A DNA stretch of 38,675 bases, taken from the NCBI GenBank assembly GCA_023430465.1, contig JAEZAM010000084.1:1-38675 (forward strand), written 5' to 3'. The translations under genes were made by a program, and so were the position numbers. The DNA comes from Bacteroidota bacterium. GTDB taxonomy: Bacteria > Bacteroidota > Bacteroidia > Chitinophagales > Chitinophagaceae. A model generated the notes under the pieces. That model saw only the letters and a list, made by a program, of their open reading frames with translations. It did no database searches and had not been told where the DNA came from. Positions 15,447-24,644 of the stretch are shown here, in pieces (position 1 is the first letter of the stretch; every line of letters starts with the position of its first letter).

Positions 15447-18077
15447 CTATACCGGTGTGTCACTCTTGTCACCATACTCACTGATCAGCTCGGCCACAAG
15501 GGCTGTCCAGCCTGTCTGGTGACTGGCACCCAGCCCCCTTCCATTGTTTCCGTGAAAATATTCATAGAAAAGCACCAGGTGCTCATTGCCAGGTTGCTTA
15601 TAAAACCAGCTATAGTCGCCGTAAAGCGGGCGGTTGCCATCTTTGTCTTTTTCAAAAAGGCTGATAACCCGCTTCGTGAGTTTCCGGGCTACCTGCGTGA
15701 GGTTTAGTTTTTCGCCGGAGCCGGAAGGATATTCCACCTGTAATTCATCGCCATAAAATTCGCCGTATTTGCGGATAGACTGGATGATGAGGAAATTAAT
15801 GGGCATCCATACCGGTCCACGCCAGTTGGAATTGCCGCCAAACATGTCCGATGTAGCATCACCCGGATCATAATGGATGCTGTATACATTGCCATCAACA
15901 GTAACAGAATAGGGATTTTTTTCATGATAGCGGGATAAGGCGCGGATACCGCCTGTTGACAGAAACCCCTCTTCATCCAGCAGTCGCTGCAACAGGTCTT
16001 TCAGTTTGTCCTTGGGCACAAGTGACAACAGTATTTCGCCGTCATTGCTCCGCTCCTCGTTTGGCCAGAACCGCGCATTTTTTTTGCGATAGTTCTCAAA
16101 CCACGTAATGCGCTTCCTGAAATCAGTCAGGTGATCAGACACTTTTTTGGAAATGGTTGACACGGCATAGAGCGGTGTCACGCCCACCACAGACTGTATC
16201 CTTAGCGGCACAGGGTCTGCACCTGTGACGCAAAGAACATCATAGAAGAACCGGTCTTCCTCGTTCCATAGTCCATGCTCATTCAATGATTCGGCAATGA
16301 GAACAAAATGCTCGAAAAATTTTGTGGCTGTATCTTCGAATGATTTATCATACATGGATATTTCCAACGCAATGTCCATCATGTCCAGTGCATAGGTTCC
16401 CATCCAACTGGTGCCGTCGGCCTGTTCAAGTTGTATCTCGCCGGGAAAATGATAGCTGCGATTGAAGACACCGATGTTATCAAGGCCAAGGAATCCCCCT
16501 TCAAAGATGTTGTTGCCATTGACATCTTTCCGGTTGATCCACCACGTAAAATTGATCAGTAGTTTTTGGAAAACCTTTTTAAGGAAATTGATATCGCCGC
16601 TCCCTGTCTGCCTTTTTTCAATGTGATAAACCTGCATCGCAGCCCAGGCCTGCACGGGAGGATTTACATCGCTGAAGTTCCATTCGTACGCCGGTAACTG
16701 GCCATCGGGTTTCATGTACCATTCCCGCATCACCAGCAGAAGCTGGTGCTTTGCAAAGGTGGGATCAACCACGGCCATCGATATACACTGAAATGCAAGG
16801 TCCCATGCCGCATACCAGGGATACTCCCATTTGTCCGGCATCATGATGATGTCCTGGTTCTTTAGATGTTTCCAGTCACTGTTCCGGCCTGTCATCTTGG
16901 AAGTACTGACCGGGGTGATGCCATCGCTCTGTGTCAGCCATTCTTCCACATCGAAGTGATAGTATTGCTTGCTCCAGAGTACTCCCGCGAGTGCCTGTCG
17001 CTGGATATTTGCCATTTCACTGCTCATCCCCTGCGGCAGGATGGCTGCATAGAAATCATCTGCTTCCTGTTTGCGCTTCGTAAAGATCTCCTGGAACCCA
17101 GGTGCGAATGGCTTATCCGCCTGCTTATTGGAAAGACGGCAGAAAATGGACCGCGTAGCACCGCCTGCTACTCGCATTTTATAGACAGGAGCGAATTTGG
17201 TTCCTGCATTTTTCTTTGACAGCTCATTGATGTTTTCGCCCTGTATGATCGCTCGATGAAAAGCGTCCTTTACAAAGATGGACTTGTTGGGTGTATTGGT
17301 AACAATCTCCGTGTTGGTCTCATTTTCGGTGAACAACATCTTCTCCGCCGGCTGGAAATAAAAATAATAATCCCCAAGCCGCTCATGCTCTGCACGCACG
17401 CAATTCTTTGCCAGTGTTTCGATAGATGGCTTTTTCTTCAGGCTGCCCTGGCTCCAGCGATTATAAAACCAAAGTGTGGGCAATACTGTAATGTCAGCTC
17501 CTTTGCTGTACCGGTTGGTGACATCGATCTTTATAAAAATGTCCTGCGAGCTTTGTTTTGCATAGGTCACTTTTACATCAAAGTACTGGTTGTTATCAAA
17601 CACACCGGTGTCAAGTATCTCGAATTCCGGGTCCTCGCGGTTACGCTTTTTATTCTCCTCCTTCAATTGCTCATAGGGAAATGCCTGTTGAGGGTATTTG
17701 TACAGGTATTCCATGTAATAATGGGTCGGCAGATTATCCAGGTAGTAATAAAGTTCTTTCACATCCTCACCATGGTTACCCTGCGGGTTACCCAGCCCGA
17801 AGAGACGCTCTTTCAATATGTCGTCTTTGCCATTCCATAAAGAGATGCCAAAACAGAGATTGCCGAAGAAATCGGAAATGCCCGCGAGCCCGTCTTCCCC
17901 CCACATGTAAGCGCGGCAATGGGCATGTTCAAATGGAAAATAATGCCAGGCGTCTCCGTTCGAAGTATAGTCTTCCCGCACCGTACCCCATTGCCGTTCG
18001 CTGAGATAAGGACCCCACTGAGCCAGAGGAACGGTTTTGGACGCATTGACTGCCAGTCTTTGATGTTCTGCTGTCAT
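15447..18077 (-). CDS. GH63-like glucosidase (MGH1-like glycoside hydrolase)
   Basis: An 876-aa protein of the GH63-related glucosidase group with an (alpha/alpha)6 catalytic barrel in its C-terminal half. Family landmarks are WGPYLSERQWGTVREDY near residue 20, GLGNPQGNHGEDVKE, WYAAWDLAFQ with Asp426 as candidate general acid, GTSWMGTYALDMMDIA, and WRGPVWMPINFLI near the C-terminus. Relatives cleave alpha-glucosidic or mannosylglycerate-type bonds; the substrate here is open. There is no signal peptide, so the enzyme is probably cytoplasmic. It starts 65 bp after the amidase stop, with an inverted repeat (18094-18108) just upstream of its start codon. The neighbouring genes give no clear pathway. 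Confidence 0.88.
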   Translation of the reverse strand: MTAEHQRLAVNASKTVPLAQWGPYLSERQWGTVREDYTSNGDAWHYFPFEHAHCRAYMWGEDGLAGISDFFGNLCFGISLWNGKDDILKERLFGLGNPQGNHGEDVKELYYYLDNLPTHYYMEYLYKYPQQAFPYEQLKEENKKRNREDPEFEILDTGVFDNNQYFDVKVTYAKQSSQDIFIKIDVTNRYSKGADITVLPTLWFYNRWSQGSLKKKPSIETLAKNCVRAEHERLGDYYFYFQPAEKMLFTENETNTEIVTNTPNKSIFVKDAFHRAIIQGENINELSKKNAGTKFAPVYKMRVAGGATRSIFCRLSNKQADKPFAPGFQEIFTKRKQEADDFYAAILPQGMSSEMANIQRQALAGVLWSKQYYHFDVEEWLTQSDGITPVSTSKMTGRNSDWKHLKNQDIIMMPDKWEYPWYAAWDLAFQCISMAVVDPTFAKHQLLLVMREWYMKPDGQLPAYEWNFSDVNPPVQAWAAMQVYHIEKRQTGSGDINFLKKVFQKLLINFTWWINRKDVNGNNIFEGGFLGLDNIGVFNRSYHFPGEIQLEQADGTSWMGTYALDMMDIALEISMYDKSFEDTATKFFEHFVLIAESLNEHGLWNEEDRFFYDVLCVTGADPVPLRIQSVVGVTPLYAVSTISKKVSDHLTDFRKRITWFENYRKKNARFWPNEERSNDGEILLSLVPKDKLKDLLQRLLDEEGFLSTGGIRALSRYHEKNPYSVTVDGNVYSIHYDPGDATSDMFGGNSNWRGPVWMPINFLIIQSIRKYGEFYGDELQVEYPSGSGEKLNLTQVARKLTKRVISLFEKDKDGNRPLYGDYSWFYKQPGNEHLVLFYEYFHGNNGRGLGASHQTGWTALVAELISEYGDKSDTPV

Positions 18078-18093
18078 TGAATGAATTTAGTCG

Positions 18094-18108
18094 TGAACCG
18101 GGGGTTCA
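18094..18108. promoter_or_regulatory. Inverted repeat TGAACC-GGG-GGTTCA before the glycosidase gene
   Basis: Perfect 6-bp arms around a 3-base centre lie 17 bp upstream of the GH63-like start codon and about 35 bp after the amidase stop. No T-run follows on the minus strand, so it is not a standard terminator. It could be an operator or a small hairpin in the leader. Confidence 0.3.
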
Positions 18109-18142
18109 AAATTACGAATGGCAAACAACAGTAGATGACCGA

Positions 18143-18943
18143 TTATTGATAGCGTTGCTGAAGGCTGTACAGGATCTTCCTGTCTGCTTCCGTCAGTGTG
18201 ACTGTTGTATCTGATGAAACAAAATGCAGTTTGAATGAGCTGATGGCAGACGCAGGCTTTTGCACGTTATAGCCGATGATACGCAATGCCGCAATTTCAT
18301 TGAAACCAACAGGAACCTGTATGCCTGTTGTGTCATACCACAGACCATAACCATTCTCTGCGAGCTTCTGCCAGGGAAAGTTTTTATTCGGATCCACCTT
18401 TCTTCCCGGTGCTATATCGGAATGACCAATGAAATTGGCAGCAGGTATGTTGTAAGCTCTTTTGAGCCAGCCAAGCAATTCCTGCAGGCTGTTGATCTGC
18501 GCCTCCGTGAATGCTTCCGATCCATTGTTGTCTATCTCGATACCGATGCTGCTGCTGTTGATATCGGAACTGTTTCCCCATTTACTCACACCTGCATGAT
18601 GCGCGCGCAACAGGTCGTTCAGCATATGATAGACAGAACCATCCTTACAGATCACGTAATGAGAACTTACCTGCGTACGGGGAAGTGTAAAGGTCTTTAG
18701 CGTTTGTTCGCAACTGTTCTGGGCGGTATGGTGAATGATGACGAAGTTGGGACGACGCAGGGAGAAATTGGTGGTCCCGGTAAAAGGCGCCATTGGCACT
18801 GAATCCTTCAGCGGATACTCTTTCAGTAGGGCGGCCAGTTGCTTTGCCTGCTTGCGGTATGCCTTGTTCGAACTGGCGTACGGCCGGGGCGAGCAGGCCC
18901 ATGCGAACAGAAAGCAGCATACGGGAATGATCAAATACTTCAT
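18143..18943 (-). CDS. N-acetylmuramoyl-L-alanine amidase, lipoprotein
   Basis: A 266-aa amidase_2 family zinc enzyme that removes the peptide from N-acetylmuramic acid in peptidoglycan or its fragments. The N-terminus (MKYLIIPVCCFLFAWAC) is a lipoprotein-type signal with Cys17, so the enzyme is probably attached to a membrane in the periplasm, like AmiD. The zinc site is visible as FVIIHHTAQNSC near residue 73 and GHSDIAPGRKVDPN near 175. Family segments VSSHYVICKDGSVYHML, and NSSSIGIEIDNNG are present. It begins 11 bp after the DEAD-box helicase stop, so the two may be co-transcribed. It could supply muropeptides or MurNAc for recycling, linking loosely to the kinase/MurU genes at 30127-32331. 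Confidence 0.93.
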   Translation of the reverse strand: MKYLIIPVCCFLFAWACSPRPYASSNKAYRKQAKQLAALLKEYPLKDSVPMAPFTGTTNFSLRRPNFVIIHHTAQNSCEQTLKTFTLPRTQVSSHYVICKDGSVYHMLNDLLRAHHAGVSKWGNSSDINSSSIGIEIDNNGSEAFTEAQINSLQELLGWLKRAYNIPAANFIGHSDIAPGRKVDPNKNFPWQKLAENGYGLWYDTTGIQVPVGFNEIAALRIIGYNVQKPASAISSFKLHFVSSDTTVTLTEADRKILYSLQQRYQ

Positions 18944-18954
18944 AAAGTTCAGGG

Positions 18955-20184
18955 CTAGCGTTGACCGGGTCTGCGGTGAAAAAATTTCTTTCTCGGGCCA
19001 TTGCGCTGGCCACCACCTCCACCGGATCGCCTACGCGGATTATAAGGCGGCGTTTCGCCAAGTTGTTGCGGAATAGCAGCCTTCTCCACTTCCTTGCCGA
19101 TGAGTTCCTCGATGGCTGCAAAGCTGTTCTGCTCTTTCTCACTTACCAGTGTGAACGCCATACCGTCTGCTTCAGCACGTGCCGTCCGGCCGATGCGGTG
19201 TACATAATCTTCACCGTCGCGGGGAACATCAAAATTGATGACGAGGTCAATGGTATCGATATCAATCCCACGGCTAAGGATGTCGGTGGCTACCATGATA
19301 GGAATGCGACCGCTCGTAAATCCCGAGATCACTTTTTCCCGCTGTGCCTGCTCGAGGTCGCTGTGCATTTCCTCGATGGCGAAGCCGCTGTGCTGAAGTG
19401 TTCGCGCGAGCTGTTTTACATTTTGCTTGCGACTGCAAAAGATAAGGGCGCTTTTATAAGGTATTTTCTTCAGCAGGTATTTTACCAGGGGCAGCTTTTG
19501 TGGCTCGTACACCACGTATGCGCGTTGAACGATCTTTTCCGGGGGGCGTGAGATCGCGATATTGATCTCAATCGGATCCTGCAGAATGTTGCGAGCAAGT
19601 TGCCGGATCTTTGGCGGCATGGTAGCGGAAAAAAGCAGGGTCTGTTTGCGGGCCGGCAGGGTTTTAATGATCTTGTTCAGGTCATCCTGGAAACCCATAT
19701 CGAGCATCCGGTCCGCCTCGTCGAGTACAAGGAATTGGAGTCCTTTCATGTGCACATAGCCCATGTTCAGGTGCGCAATCATTCGGCCGGGGGTGCAAAC
19801 GATGATGTCGGCGCCCATCTGAAGTGCCTTTTTCTCATTAACAAAATTCTGCCCGTCACTACCGCCGTAGATGGCAATAGAGCTCAGGTTGGTAAAATAA
19901 GAAAGTCCTTCCAGGTGCTGGGATATCTGGATAGCCAGCTCCCTCGTAGGAACGATCACCAGGGCTCCAACCTGGCCGTCTACATGATTATTCAGCAGAC
20001 GGTGAATTACAGGAAGTAGAAAGGCGGCCGTTTTACCCGTACCGGTTTGGGCAGATGCGATGATATCACGGCCATCGAGAATGGGGGGAATGACCTGTTC
20101 CTGTACCGGGGTTGCATTTTCGTAATTGGAGGCTTCGATGCCTTCCAGAAGGTTAGGATGTAAGTTGAATTCTGAGAACCTCAA
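18955..20184 (-). CDS. DEAD-box RNA helicase (RhlE-like)
   Basis: A 409-aa ATP-dependent RNA helicase with all core motifs: Q motif (FNLHPNLLEGIEASNYENATPVQ segment near the start), Walker A AQTGTGKT, PTREL, DEAD, SAT, the ATDILSRGIDID block and HRIGRTAR. A short basic Gly/Arg tail at the C-terminus (NPRRRSGGGGGQRNGPRKK) is typical of RhlE-type enzymes that act in ribosome assembly and RNA decay or remodelling. The length is normal. The 137-bp upstream gap is shared with the divergent DUF6089 gene and carries a perfect palindrome, ggcctg-cc-caggcc (20238-20251), which may form a leader hairpin. The amidase gene follows after 11 bp. Confidence 0.95.
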   Translation of the reverse strand: MRFSEFNLHPNLLEGIEASNYENATPVQEQVIPPILDGRDIIASAQTGTGKTAAFLLPVIHRLLNNHVDGQVGALVIVPTRELAIQISQHLEGLSYFTNLSSIAIYGGSDGQNFVNEKKALQMGADIIVCTPGRMIAHLNMGYVHMKGLQFLVLDEADRMLDMGFQDDLNKIIKTLPARKQTLLFSATMPPKIRQLARNILQDPIEINIAISRPPEKIVQRAYVVYEPQKLPLVKYLLKKIPYKSALIFCSRKQNVKQLARTLQHSGFAIEEMHSDLEQAQREKVISGFTSGRIPIMVATDILSRGIDIDTIDLVINFDVPRDGEDYVHRIGRTARAEADGMAFTLVSEKEQNSFAAIEELIGKEVEKAAIPQQLGETPPYNPRRRSGGGGGQRNGPRKKFFHRRPGQR

Positions 20185-20237
20185 GTTGTGCTGTATTAGG
20201 ATCGTAAACAGTAAAGGTACTCAAAATAGAGGGTTTG

Positions 20238-20251
20238 GGCCTGCCCAGGCC
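20238..20251. promoter_or_regulatory. GGCCTG-CC-CAGGCC palindrome in a divergent promoter region
   Basis: Perfect 6-bp arms with a 2-base centre lie 54-67 bp upstream of the helicase start, in the 137-bp gap shared with the plus-strand DUF6089 gene. It could be an operator or a leader hairpin of the helicase mRNA; no T-run follows on either side. The role is unproven. Confidence 0.3.
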
Positions 20252-20321
20252 GTAACTAAAATTTCGGTGGATTGGTAATAAAAAAAGGTTTAATCCGTTC
20301 CTACCCATATCATTAGTTTCT

Positions 20322-21176
20322 ATGCGAAAACTGCTTTTTGTGCTGCTGATCCTGCCCGTGATCTCCCAGGCCCAGGATTTTTACTTCTCTGCCCGTCTTG
20401 GCGCCGCTAACTACCAGGGTGATCTCAAGGCCAAATCCATCTCCTTCAGTAATGTGAAATTCCTGGGATCCATCGGCGCCAGGTATGACCTCGGCGAGCA
20501 GGTCTCCGCCCGGACCTATTTCACCTTTACCTCCCTGGCTGCCGATGACAAAAAAGGCACTCCCTCCATGCAGACAAGGAATCTCAATTTCAAATCGAAC
20601 ATCATAGATTGGGAACTGACGGGTCAATATTCCTTTTTCAGCCTGAACGAGCGCTGGTGGACACCCTATGTGTTCGGCGGCATCGGGCTGTTCCATTTCA
20701 AGCCTTTTACGAAAGATGCAAACGGGGCCAAGACCGCCCTCAAGCCGTTGAGTACCGAAGGGCAGGGCATTATACCTGGTAAAAAAGAATACAAACTCAC
20801 CCAGTTTACCATTCCTTTCGGACTTGGTGCTGAATACTCGCTGAATGAGGATATGCGGGTGGGACTGGAACTGGGTTATCGAAAAACATTTACGGATTAT
20901 ATTGATGATGTAAGTACGGACTATGTGGACCAGGCGGCATTGCTTGCTGCAAGGGGCCCCCAGGCGGTAGAACTTGCTTACCGTGGTGACGAAGTGGGCG
21001 CGGGTCCTTATCCCGCTGCAGGCATCACCCGTGGCAGCCCAAAGAATAAGGATGGCTACTATTACATTGCAGTCACTTATACAGTACGTTACTTCTTTGA
21101 TAAGTACAAACAGATAGCCGGCCTGCCCGCCAGCCGCAAAAGCAAGAAAGTGGGATGCCCTTCTACACGTTACTGA
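20322..21176 (+). CDS. DUF6089 family outer-membrane beta-barrel protein
   Basis: A 284-aa exported protein with signal peptide MRKLLFVLLILPVISQA before Gln. The mature sequence alternates beta-strand-like segments typical of a small outer-membrane barrel (FYFSARLGAANYQGDL, WWTPYVFGGIGLFHF, MRVGLELGYRKTF). It matches the DUF6089 family, widespread in Bacteroidota and of unknown function, through GARYDLGEQVSARTYF, RNLNFKSNIIDWELTGQY and the late FTDYIDDVSTDY. The last residues (SRKSKKVGCPSTRY) are not strand-like and may sit in the periplasm. Its stop abuts the stop of the convergent Smr gene with no space between, so no terminator fits between them. Confidence 0.88.
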   Translation: MRKLLFVLLILPVISQAQDFYFSARLGAANYQGDLKAKSISFSNVKFLGSIGARYDLGEQVSARTYFTFTSLAADDKKGTPSMQTRNLNFKSNIIDWELTGQYSFFSLNERWWTPYVFGGIGLFHFKPFTKDANGAKTALKPLSTEGQGIIPGKKEYKLTQFTIPFGLGAEYSLNEDMRVGLELGYRKTFTDYIDDVSTDYVDQAALLAARGPQAVELAYRGDEVGAGPYPAAGITRGSPKNKDGYYYIAVTYTVRYFFDKYKQIAGLPASRKSKKVGCPSTRY

Positions 21177-21431
21177 TCAGAATTTGAAATACACGAACAG
21201 CCTGCCAAAGTTCTTGCTGTCATTCTCAATCCGGTGATACTGCTTTTTGATGTGGGGCTGCTGGAGAAATCGTTCTACCTTTTTCCGAAGCTGACCGGAT
21301 CCTTTACCTGGGATGATCTCGACCTCCCGGATCTTTTTATCGATGGCCTCTTCAAAGGCGCCGATCAGCGCGCGGTCAATGGCTGCACTATTGTTGTAGA
21401 TATCATGTAGATCCACTTTGATCCGGGCCAT
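21177..21431 (-). CDS. Stand-alone Smr domain protein
   Basis: An 84-aa protein that is essentially one Smr domain, the nuclease-like module found at the C-terminus of MutS2 and as short free proteins. It begins VDLHDIYNNS, where the usual first motif is DLHG, and keeps the second signature PGKGSGQL together with the final YHRIENDSKNFGRLFVYFK strands. Smr domains can nick DNA or cut RNA; the Gly-to-Asp change after DLH leaves activity uncertain. It starts three bases after the DUF421 gene stop and is probably co-transcribed with it. Its own stop codon abuts that of the convergent DUF6089 gene. Confidence 0.85.
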   Translation of the reverse strand: MARIKVDLHDIYNNSAAIDRALIGAFEEAIDKKIREVEIIPGKGSGQLRKKVERFLQQPHIKKQYHRIENDSKNFGRLFVYFKF

Positions 21432-21434
21432 AGC

Positions 21435-22151
21435 TTATGCGATTCGTTTTGCATTGGAAGAAGGCACCCATTCATCTTTTCCGCAGTTGGGGCAAACATG
21501 GCGATCAGCCGGGGCCAGCTTTTCTGTATAGCCACAGAACACGCAGGAATAATGCCTGTGGCCGGTGGTCCTGATCACCTTGTGCTCAAGCGAGCCCGGC
21601 AAAATGGGCAGCCCATAACGACATTCTTCATCCGAATAAAAGAACACACTGACACCTCCATTGGTTTCAATAATCGCCTTATCGATCTGGCCAAGTTGCG
21701 ACACACCTTTCAGCCGCAACTCCGCAAAGAACTCATCCTGAGCAAGGTTCTCCTTTTTAAATTTATCCACTGCAAAATAGCCTTCCTCTACAAGGCATAT
21801 CGGCTTCCCCTCAATCATGCGTTCAGCCACCTTATTCCGACCGACAATATGTGTAACGAGTATATATAACCCAATTACCAGGACGAACACGATCAGGGCG
21901 GGCAGCAGCCCTACATCCTTATAAAACATTGGATCCCCCGCAGCAGATCCCAGCCCAATGATCACCACAAGCTCGAATACGGAAAGCTGTTTCACACCGC
22001 GTTTACCCAGGATGGAAAGCCCAACCAGGATCACGATGAACATCAGCACCGTGCGAAAGAGCACCTGCAACAGGAAACTCCATTCTTCGCTGCCGAGCAA
22101 CAATTCCTTCCAGTCAAATACGTCAGCCTGTAGTAGAAACATAGCGTTCAT
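21435..22151 (-). CDS. DUF421 (YetF-like) membrane protein with C-terminal zinc ribbon
   Basis: A 238-aa inner-membrane protein. Three hydrophobic segments lie at about 29-48, 55-72 and 82-103 (FIVILVGLSILGKRG is the family signature). A soluble DUF421 domain follows at about 110-195 with the LRLKGVSQLGQIDKAIIETNGG block. The end is a rubredoxin-like ribbon with CxxC pairs Cys203/Cys206 and Cys220/Cys223 (YSCVFCGYTEKL, HVCPNCGKDEW). DUF421 proteins have no firm function. The ribbon suggests metal binding or a redox role and is the notable feature. It starts 18 bp after the MG2/plug-like gene and is followed three bases later by the Smr gene. Confidence 0.9.
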   Translation of the reverse strand: MNAMFLLQADVFDWKELLLGSEEWSFLLQVLFRTVLMFIVILVGLSILGKRGVKQLSVFELVVIIGLGSAAGDPMFYKDVGLLPALIVFVLVIGLYILVTHIVGRNKVAERMIEGKPICLVEEGYFAVDKFKKENLAQDEFFAELRLKGVSQLGQIDKAIIETNGGVSVFFYSDEECRYGLPILPGSLEHKVIRTTGHRHYSCVFCGYTEKLAPADRHVCPNCGKDEWVPSSNAKRIA

Positions 22152-22169
22152 TTAAGGAAAGGTACACGA

Positions 22170-24557
22170 TCACTCCATGATGTATTCAAGATGGGTAAGT
22201 TTTCCTTCAGGGGTGATACCTTCTATGATCACGCGGAAAGCCTTTGTTATGTCATTGTTGTAAAATGTAAATCCTGCTTTATCCGTGCCGGGTTTTACAA
22301 GGAGCTGGGGGTTCCAGTACAATGTAGACCGGATATCGGCCTTCTCATGCTCCTGGTTGAAGGTGCTGTAATTGGGTGAATAGAACTCGCGCGAGCCGGA
22401 ATAGCCGATCACGTTATTGCTCGGTAACCCCTTCCCCGGTGCAGACTGCACGTCGCCACCGCGGCGGGTATAGACCGCAATACCGCCATTCCCCCCGGCA
22501 TTGCCGCCAAGGAAGGGTGGTCTGAAAACTTTGACATAGGCTATATCATTCACCGGTATACTTGCGAGCATCTCCACATCAGCCGGCATTTCATCAATGA
22601 AAACCTGCGGCGATCCGCCGCGCCAGTCCAAAGTCGGAGAGGATGACATTGCATTATTCACCTTAAGACCCGCTACCCTTCCCTGCAGATAAGAAAAGAT
22701 ATTGAACGCGCTCTGCGCAGCCGGATCATTGATCATGTCAAACTGGTACCCGTTGTCCGACTTGAACATCGATGTTGCATACTTTTCATCAAGTACCTCG
22801 ATCGGTGTCTTTGTTTTCGCTTTTACGGTTACGTTCCCGAGCAACTGTCCTTCATATTTCGCCAGCAGCTTGTTCAGTTCATCCGCTAACATCGCATGGC
22901 GGGCATCACCGGTGGTGTCCTGGATGGCATTCACGTTAAGCCCTCTCGCTGCAACCGGCGGATTTAGCGGAGGTTGGATACCCTCCAGGAACCGTGCGCT
23001 GACATCGGAGGATCCTTTGCCTTTTTTAAACTGGTAGTAGATATTGACCGTATCGAAGATGATCGTATTGGGGTCATTGAATGCGCCTGTCGCATCAACG
23101 GGCAATGCGACGATCTGGCCTGGAGAAGATTTTTGTTTTACTATCAAAATCACACTGCCTCCTTCCCGTAACTGGGTTGGCGTCGCTCCATAAATCCGGC
23201 CAGACAAAGTATGATAGGCGGTATCGCGTGGGTAGCGAATGGTTGGATATTTTCCCTTTGCCACATCCGCCCAGTTGAACCTGCGCCAGCCATGGGTAAG
23301 CATGACCAGGTCAAGCTTTCGCGCCGTTGAATCTGATTTGTCCCTGAAATAATATGCCGGGTTATACACCTGGCCTTTAAGTTCTGAAGTCAGTAATAAA
23401 TGGGAAATGATATTGTCAGAACTGTCCGCCCCGATCTGTACATCCGTTACTGCTACTGAGAAATTTCCTCCCTGCATGTCAGGCAGCTTCAGTTCCACTT
23501 CATTTCTCGCCCGCTTGTTCAAGCCCCAATGCTTCACTTCTACCTCAGGTGTTTGACGGTATTCTTCATTGTTCACATAGGTGATGCGCTCGGCAAGAGG
23601 TTTCCATGCTTCGTCAAAAACAGTGATGGTCATTACGCCGCTGACAAGAGATTGCGTTGGAATGGCGCCTTTGATCTCGCCGGCTGAAGGATCGCGGCTG
23701 ATCTTGAAGATCTGCCCCTGGTGCATTGTACCGATTATATGGAGAAGTTTGGGCTGAAAATTAGCATCGGTGGTCGTGTTCACCTGGAAAAATTTACGAT
23801 TGCCTGCCCCGGAAACCTGCAGTACCACGCCTGCAGGTTTCACTGCGGGCAATGCCGTCTGTTTTTCCAAACCTTTCTCGTCTTTCCAGCGCGCTGTATA
23901 GTTGTCACCGGCCTGTGGCGATAGAAAAATGAAACCCATGCCGTCATGCTGAGGCCGCAGGGAATCGACAATGGTTCCCTTCTGATCCTGCACAACACCA
24001 CGAATATTCACCGGGCGTCCAAACTGGTCATGGGCTTTGAATGCGATCTTGTTGACCTGGCCCGCTACAGCATCACCTCCCTCAGGGAAGAAGGTCAGCG
24101 TAGTTGAAGTAGCTGATGGGCTTCCCGCAGATTTTTTTGCGAGTATCCTGATATCACGCTGGTAAAGAAATGCCGTATCAAAATTGAGCATCCAGCGGGT
24201 GTAGGATCTTACATGGATATATTTTCCCGTATAACCTGCGGGAACATCAAATTGACCATTCGTAGTACCATCAACGATTGGTGAAACAGATCGATAAAGC
24301 AATTTCCCTTTATCATCCGACCAGTCGGTATAAAGTGTGCGGCTTGCATCGGCGGGATAAACGCCTTCCATCAGGTAGGTTTTAAACCATACCGTCTCGC
24401 CTGGTGCGTAAGCAGATTTATCATAGTGAAAATAAACGCGCTCCTGGCCGAACTGGGTGGCATACCTCGCAATGACTGAATCGATGACCTGTGCGCCTGC
24501 TAATGAATGCATAAAAACAAGCACAAGCAGTGCGACAAGACGGGAAGTTGGGATCAT
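22170..24557 (-). CDS. MG2/plug-like envelope protein (paralogue 2)
   Basis: A 795-aa exported protein with signal peptide MIPTSRLVALLVLVFMHSLAGA before Gln. An MG2-like domain lies near residues 40-130 (YFHYDKSAYAPGETVWFKTYL). More immunoglobulin-like segments follow, and then a TonB-receptor plug-like part near 590-710 (FSYLQGRVAGLKVNN, VFIDEMPADVEML, VFRPPFLGGNAGGNGGIAVY) with no barrel after it. The end carries SREFYSPNYSTF and DIRSTLYWNPQL, closely matching the end of the protein at 7800-10169, so the two are paralogues. It is probably anchored or associated at the outer membrane, and a role in handling surface proteins or ligands is only a guess. It starts 87 bp downstream of the IcmF stop on the same strand. 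Confidence 0.8.
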   Translation of the reverse strand: MIPTSRLVALLVLVFMHSLAGAQVIDSVIARYATQFGQERVYFHYDKSAYAPGETVWFKTYLMEGVYPADASRTLYTDWSDDKGKLLYRSVSPIVDGTTNGQFDVPAGYTGKYIHVRSYTRWMLNFDTAFLYQRDIRILAKKSAGSPSATSTTLTFFPEGGDAVAGQVNKIAFKAHDQFGRPVNIRGVVQDQKGTIVDSLRPQHDGMGFIFLSPQAGDNYTARWKDEKGLEKQTALPAVKPAGVVLQVSGAGNRKFFQVNTTTDANFQPKLLHIIGTMHQGQIFKISRDPSAGEIKGAIPTQSLVSGVMTITVFDEAWKPLAERITYVNNEEYRQTPEVEVKHWGLNKRARNEVELKLPDMQGGNFSVAVTDVQIGADSSDNIISHLLLTSELKGQVYNPAYYFRDKSDSTARKLDLVMLTHGWRRFNWADVAKGKYPTIRYPRDTAYHTLSGRIYGATPTQLREGGSVILIVKQKSSPGQIVALPVDATGAFNDPNTIIFDTVNIYYQFKKGKGSSDVSARFLEGIQPPLNPPVAARGLNVNAIQDTTGDARHAMLADELNKLLAKYEGQLLGNVTVKAKTKTPIEVLDEKYATSMFKSDNGYQFDMINDPAAQSAFNIFSYLQGRVAGLKVNNAMSSSPTLDWRGGSPQVFIDEMPADVEMLASIPVNDIAYVKVFRPPFLGGNAGGNGGIAVYTRRGGDVQSAPGKGLPSNNVIGYSGSREFYSPNYSTFNQEHEKADIRSTLYWNPQLLVKPGTDKAGFTFYNNDITKAFRVIIEGITPEGKLTHLEYIME

Positions 24558-24644
24558 AAATAGAATTGAGAATAACAGGCTTCTAAATTACTGCAAGAAT
24601 ATGAATCGCCTCACCTGTTAAAGTCTTTAACAATTCGTTTGCGA

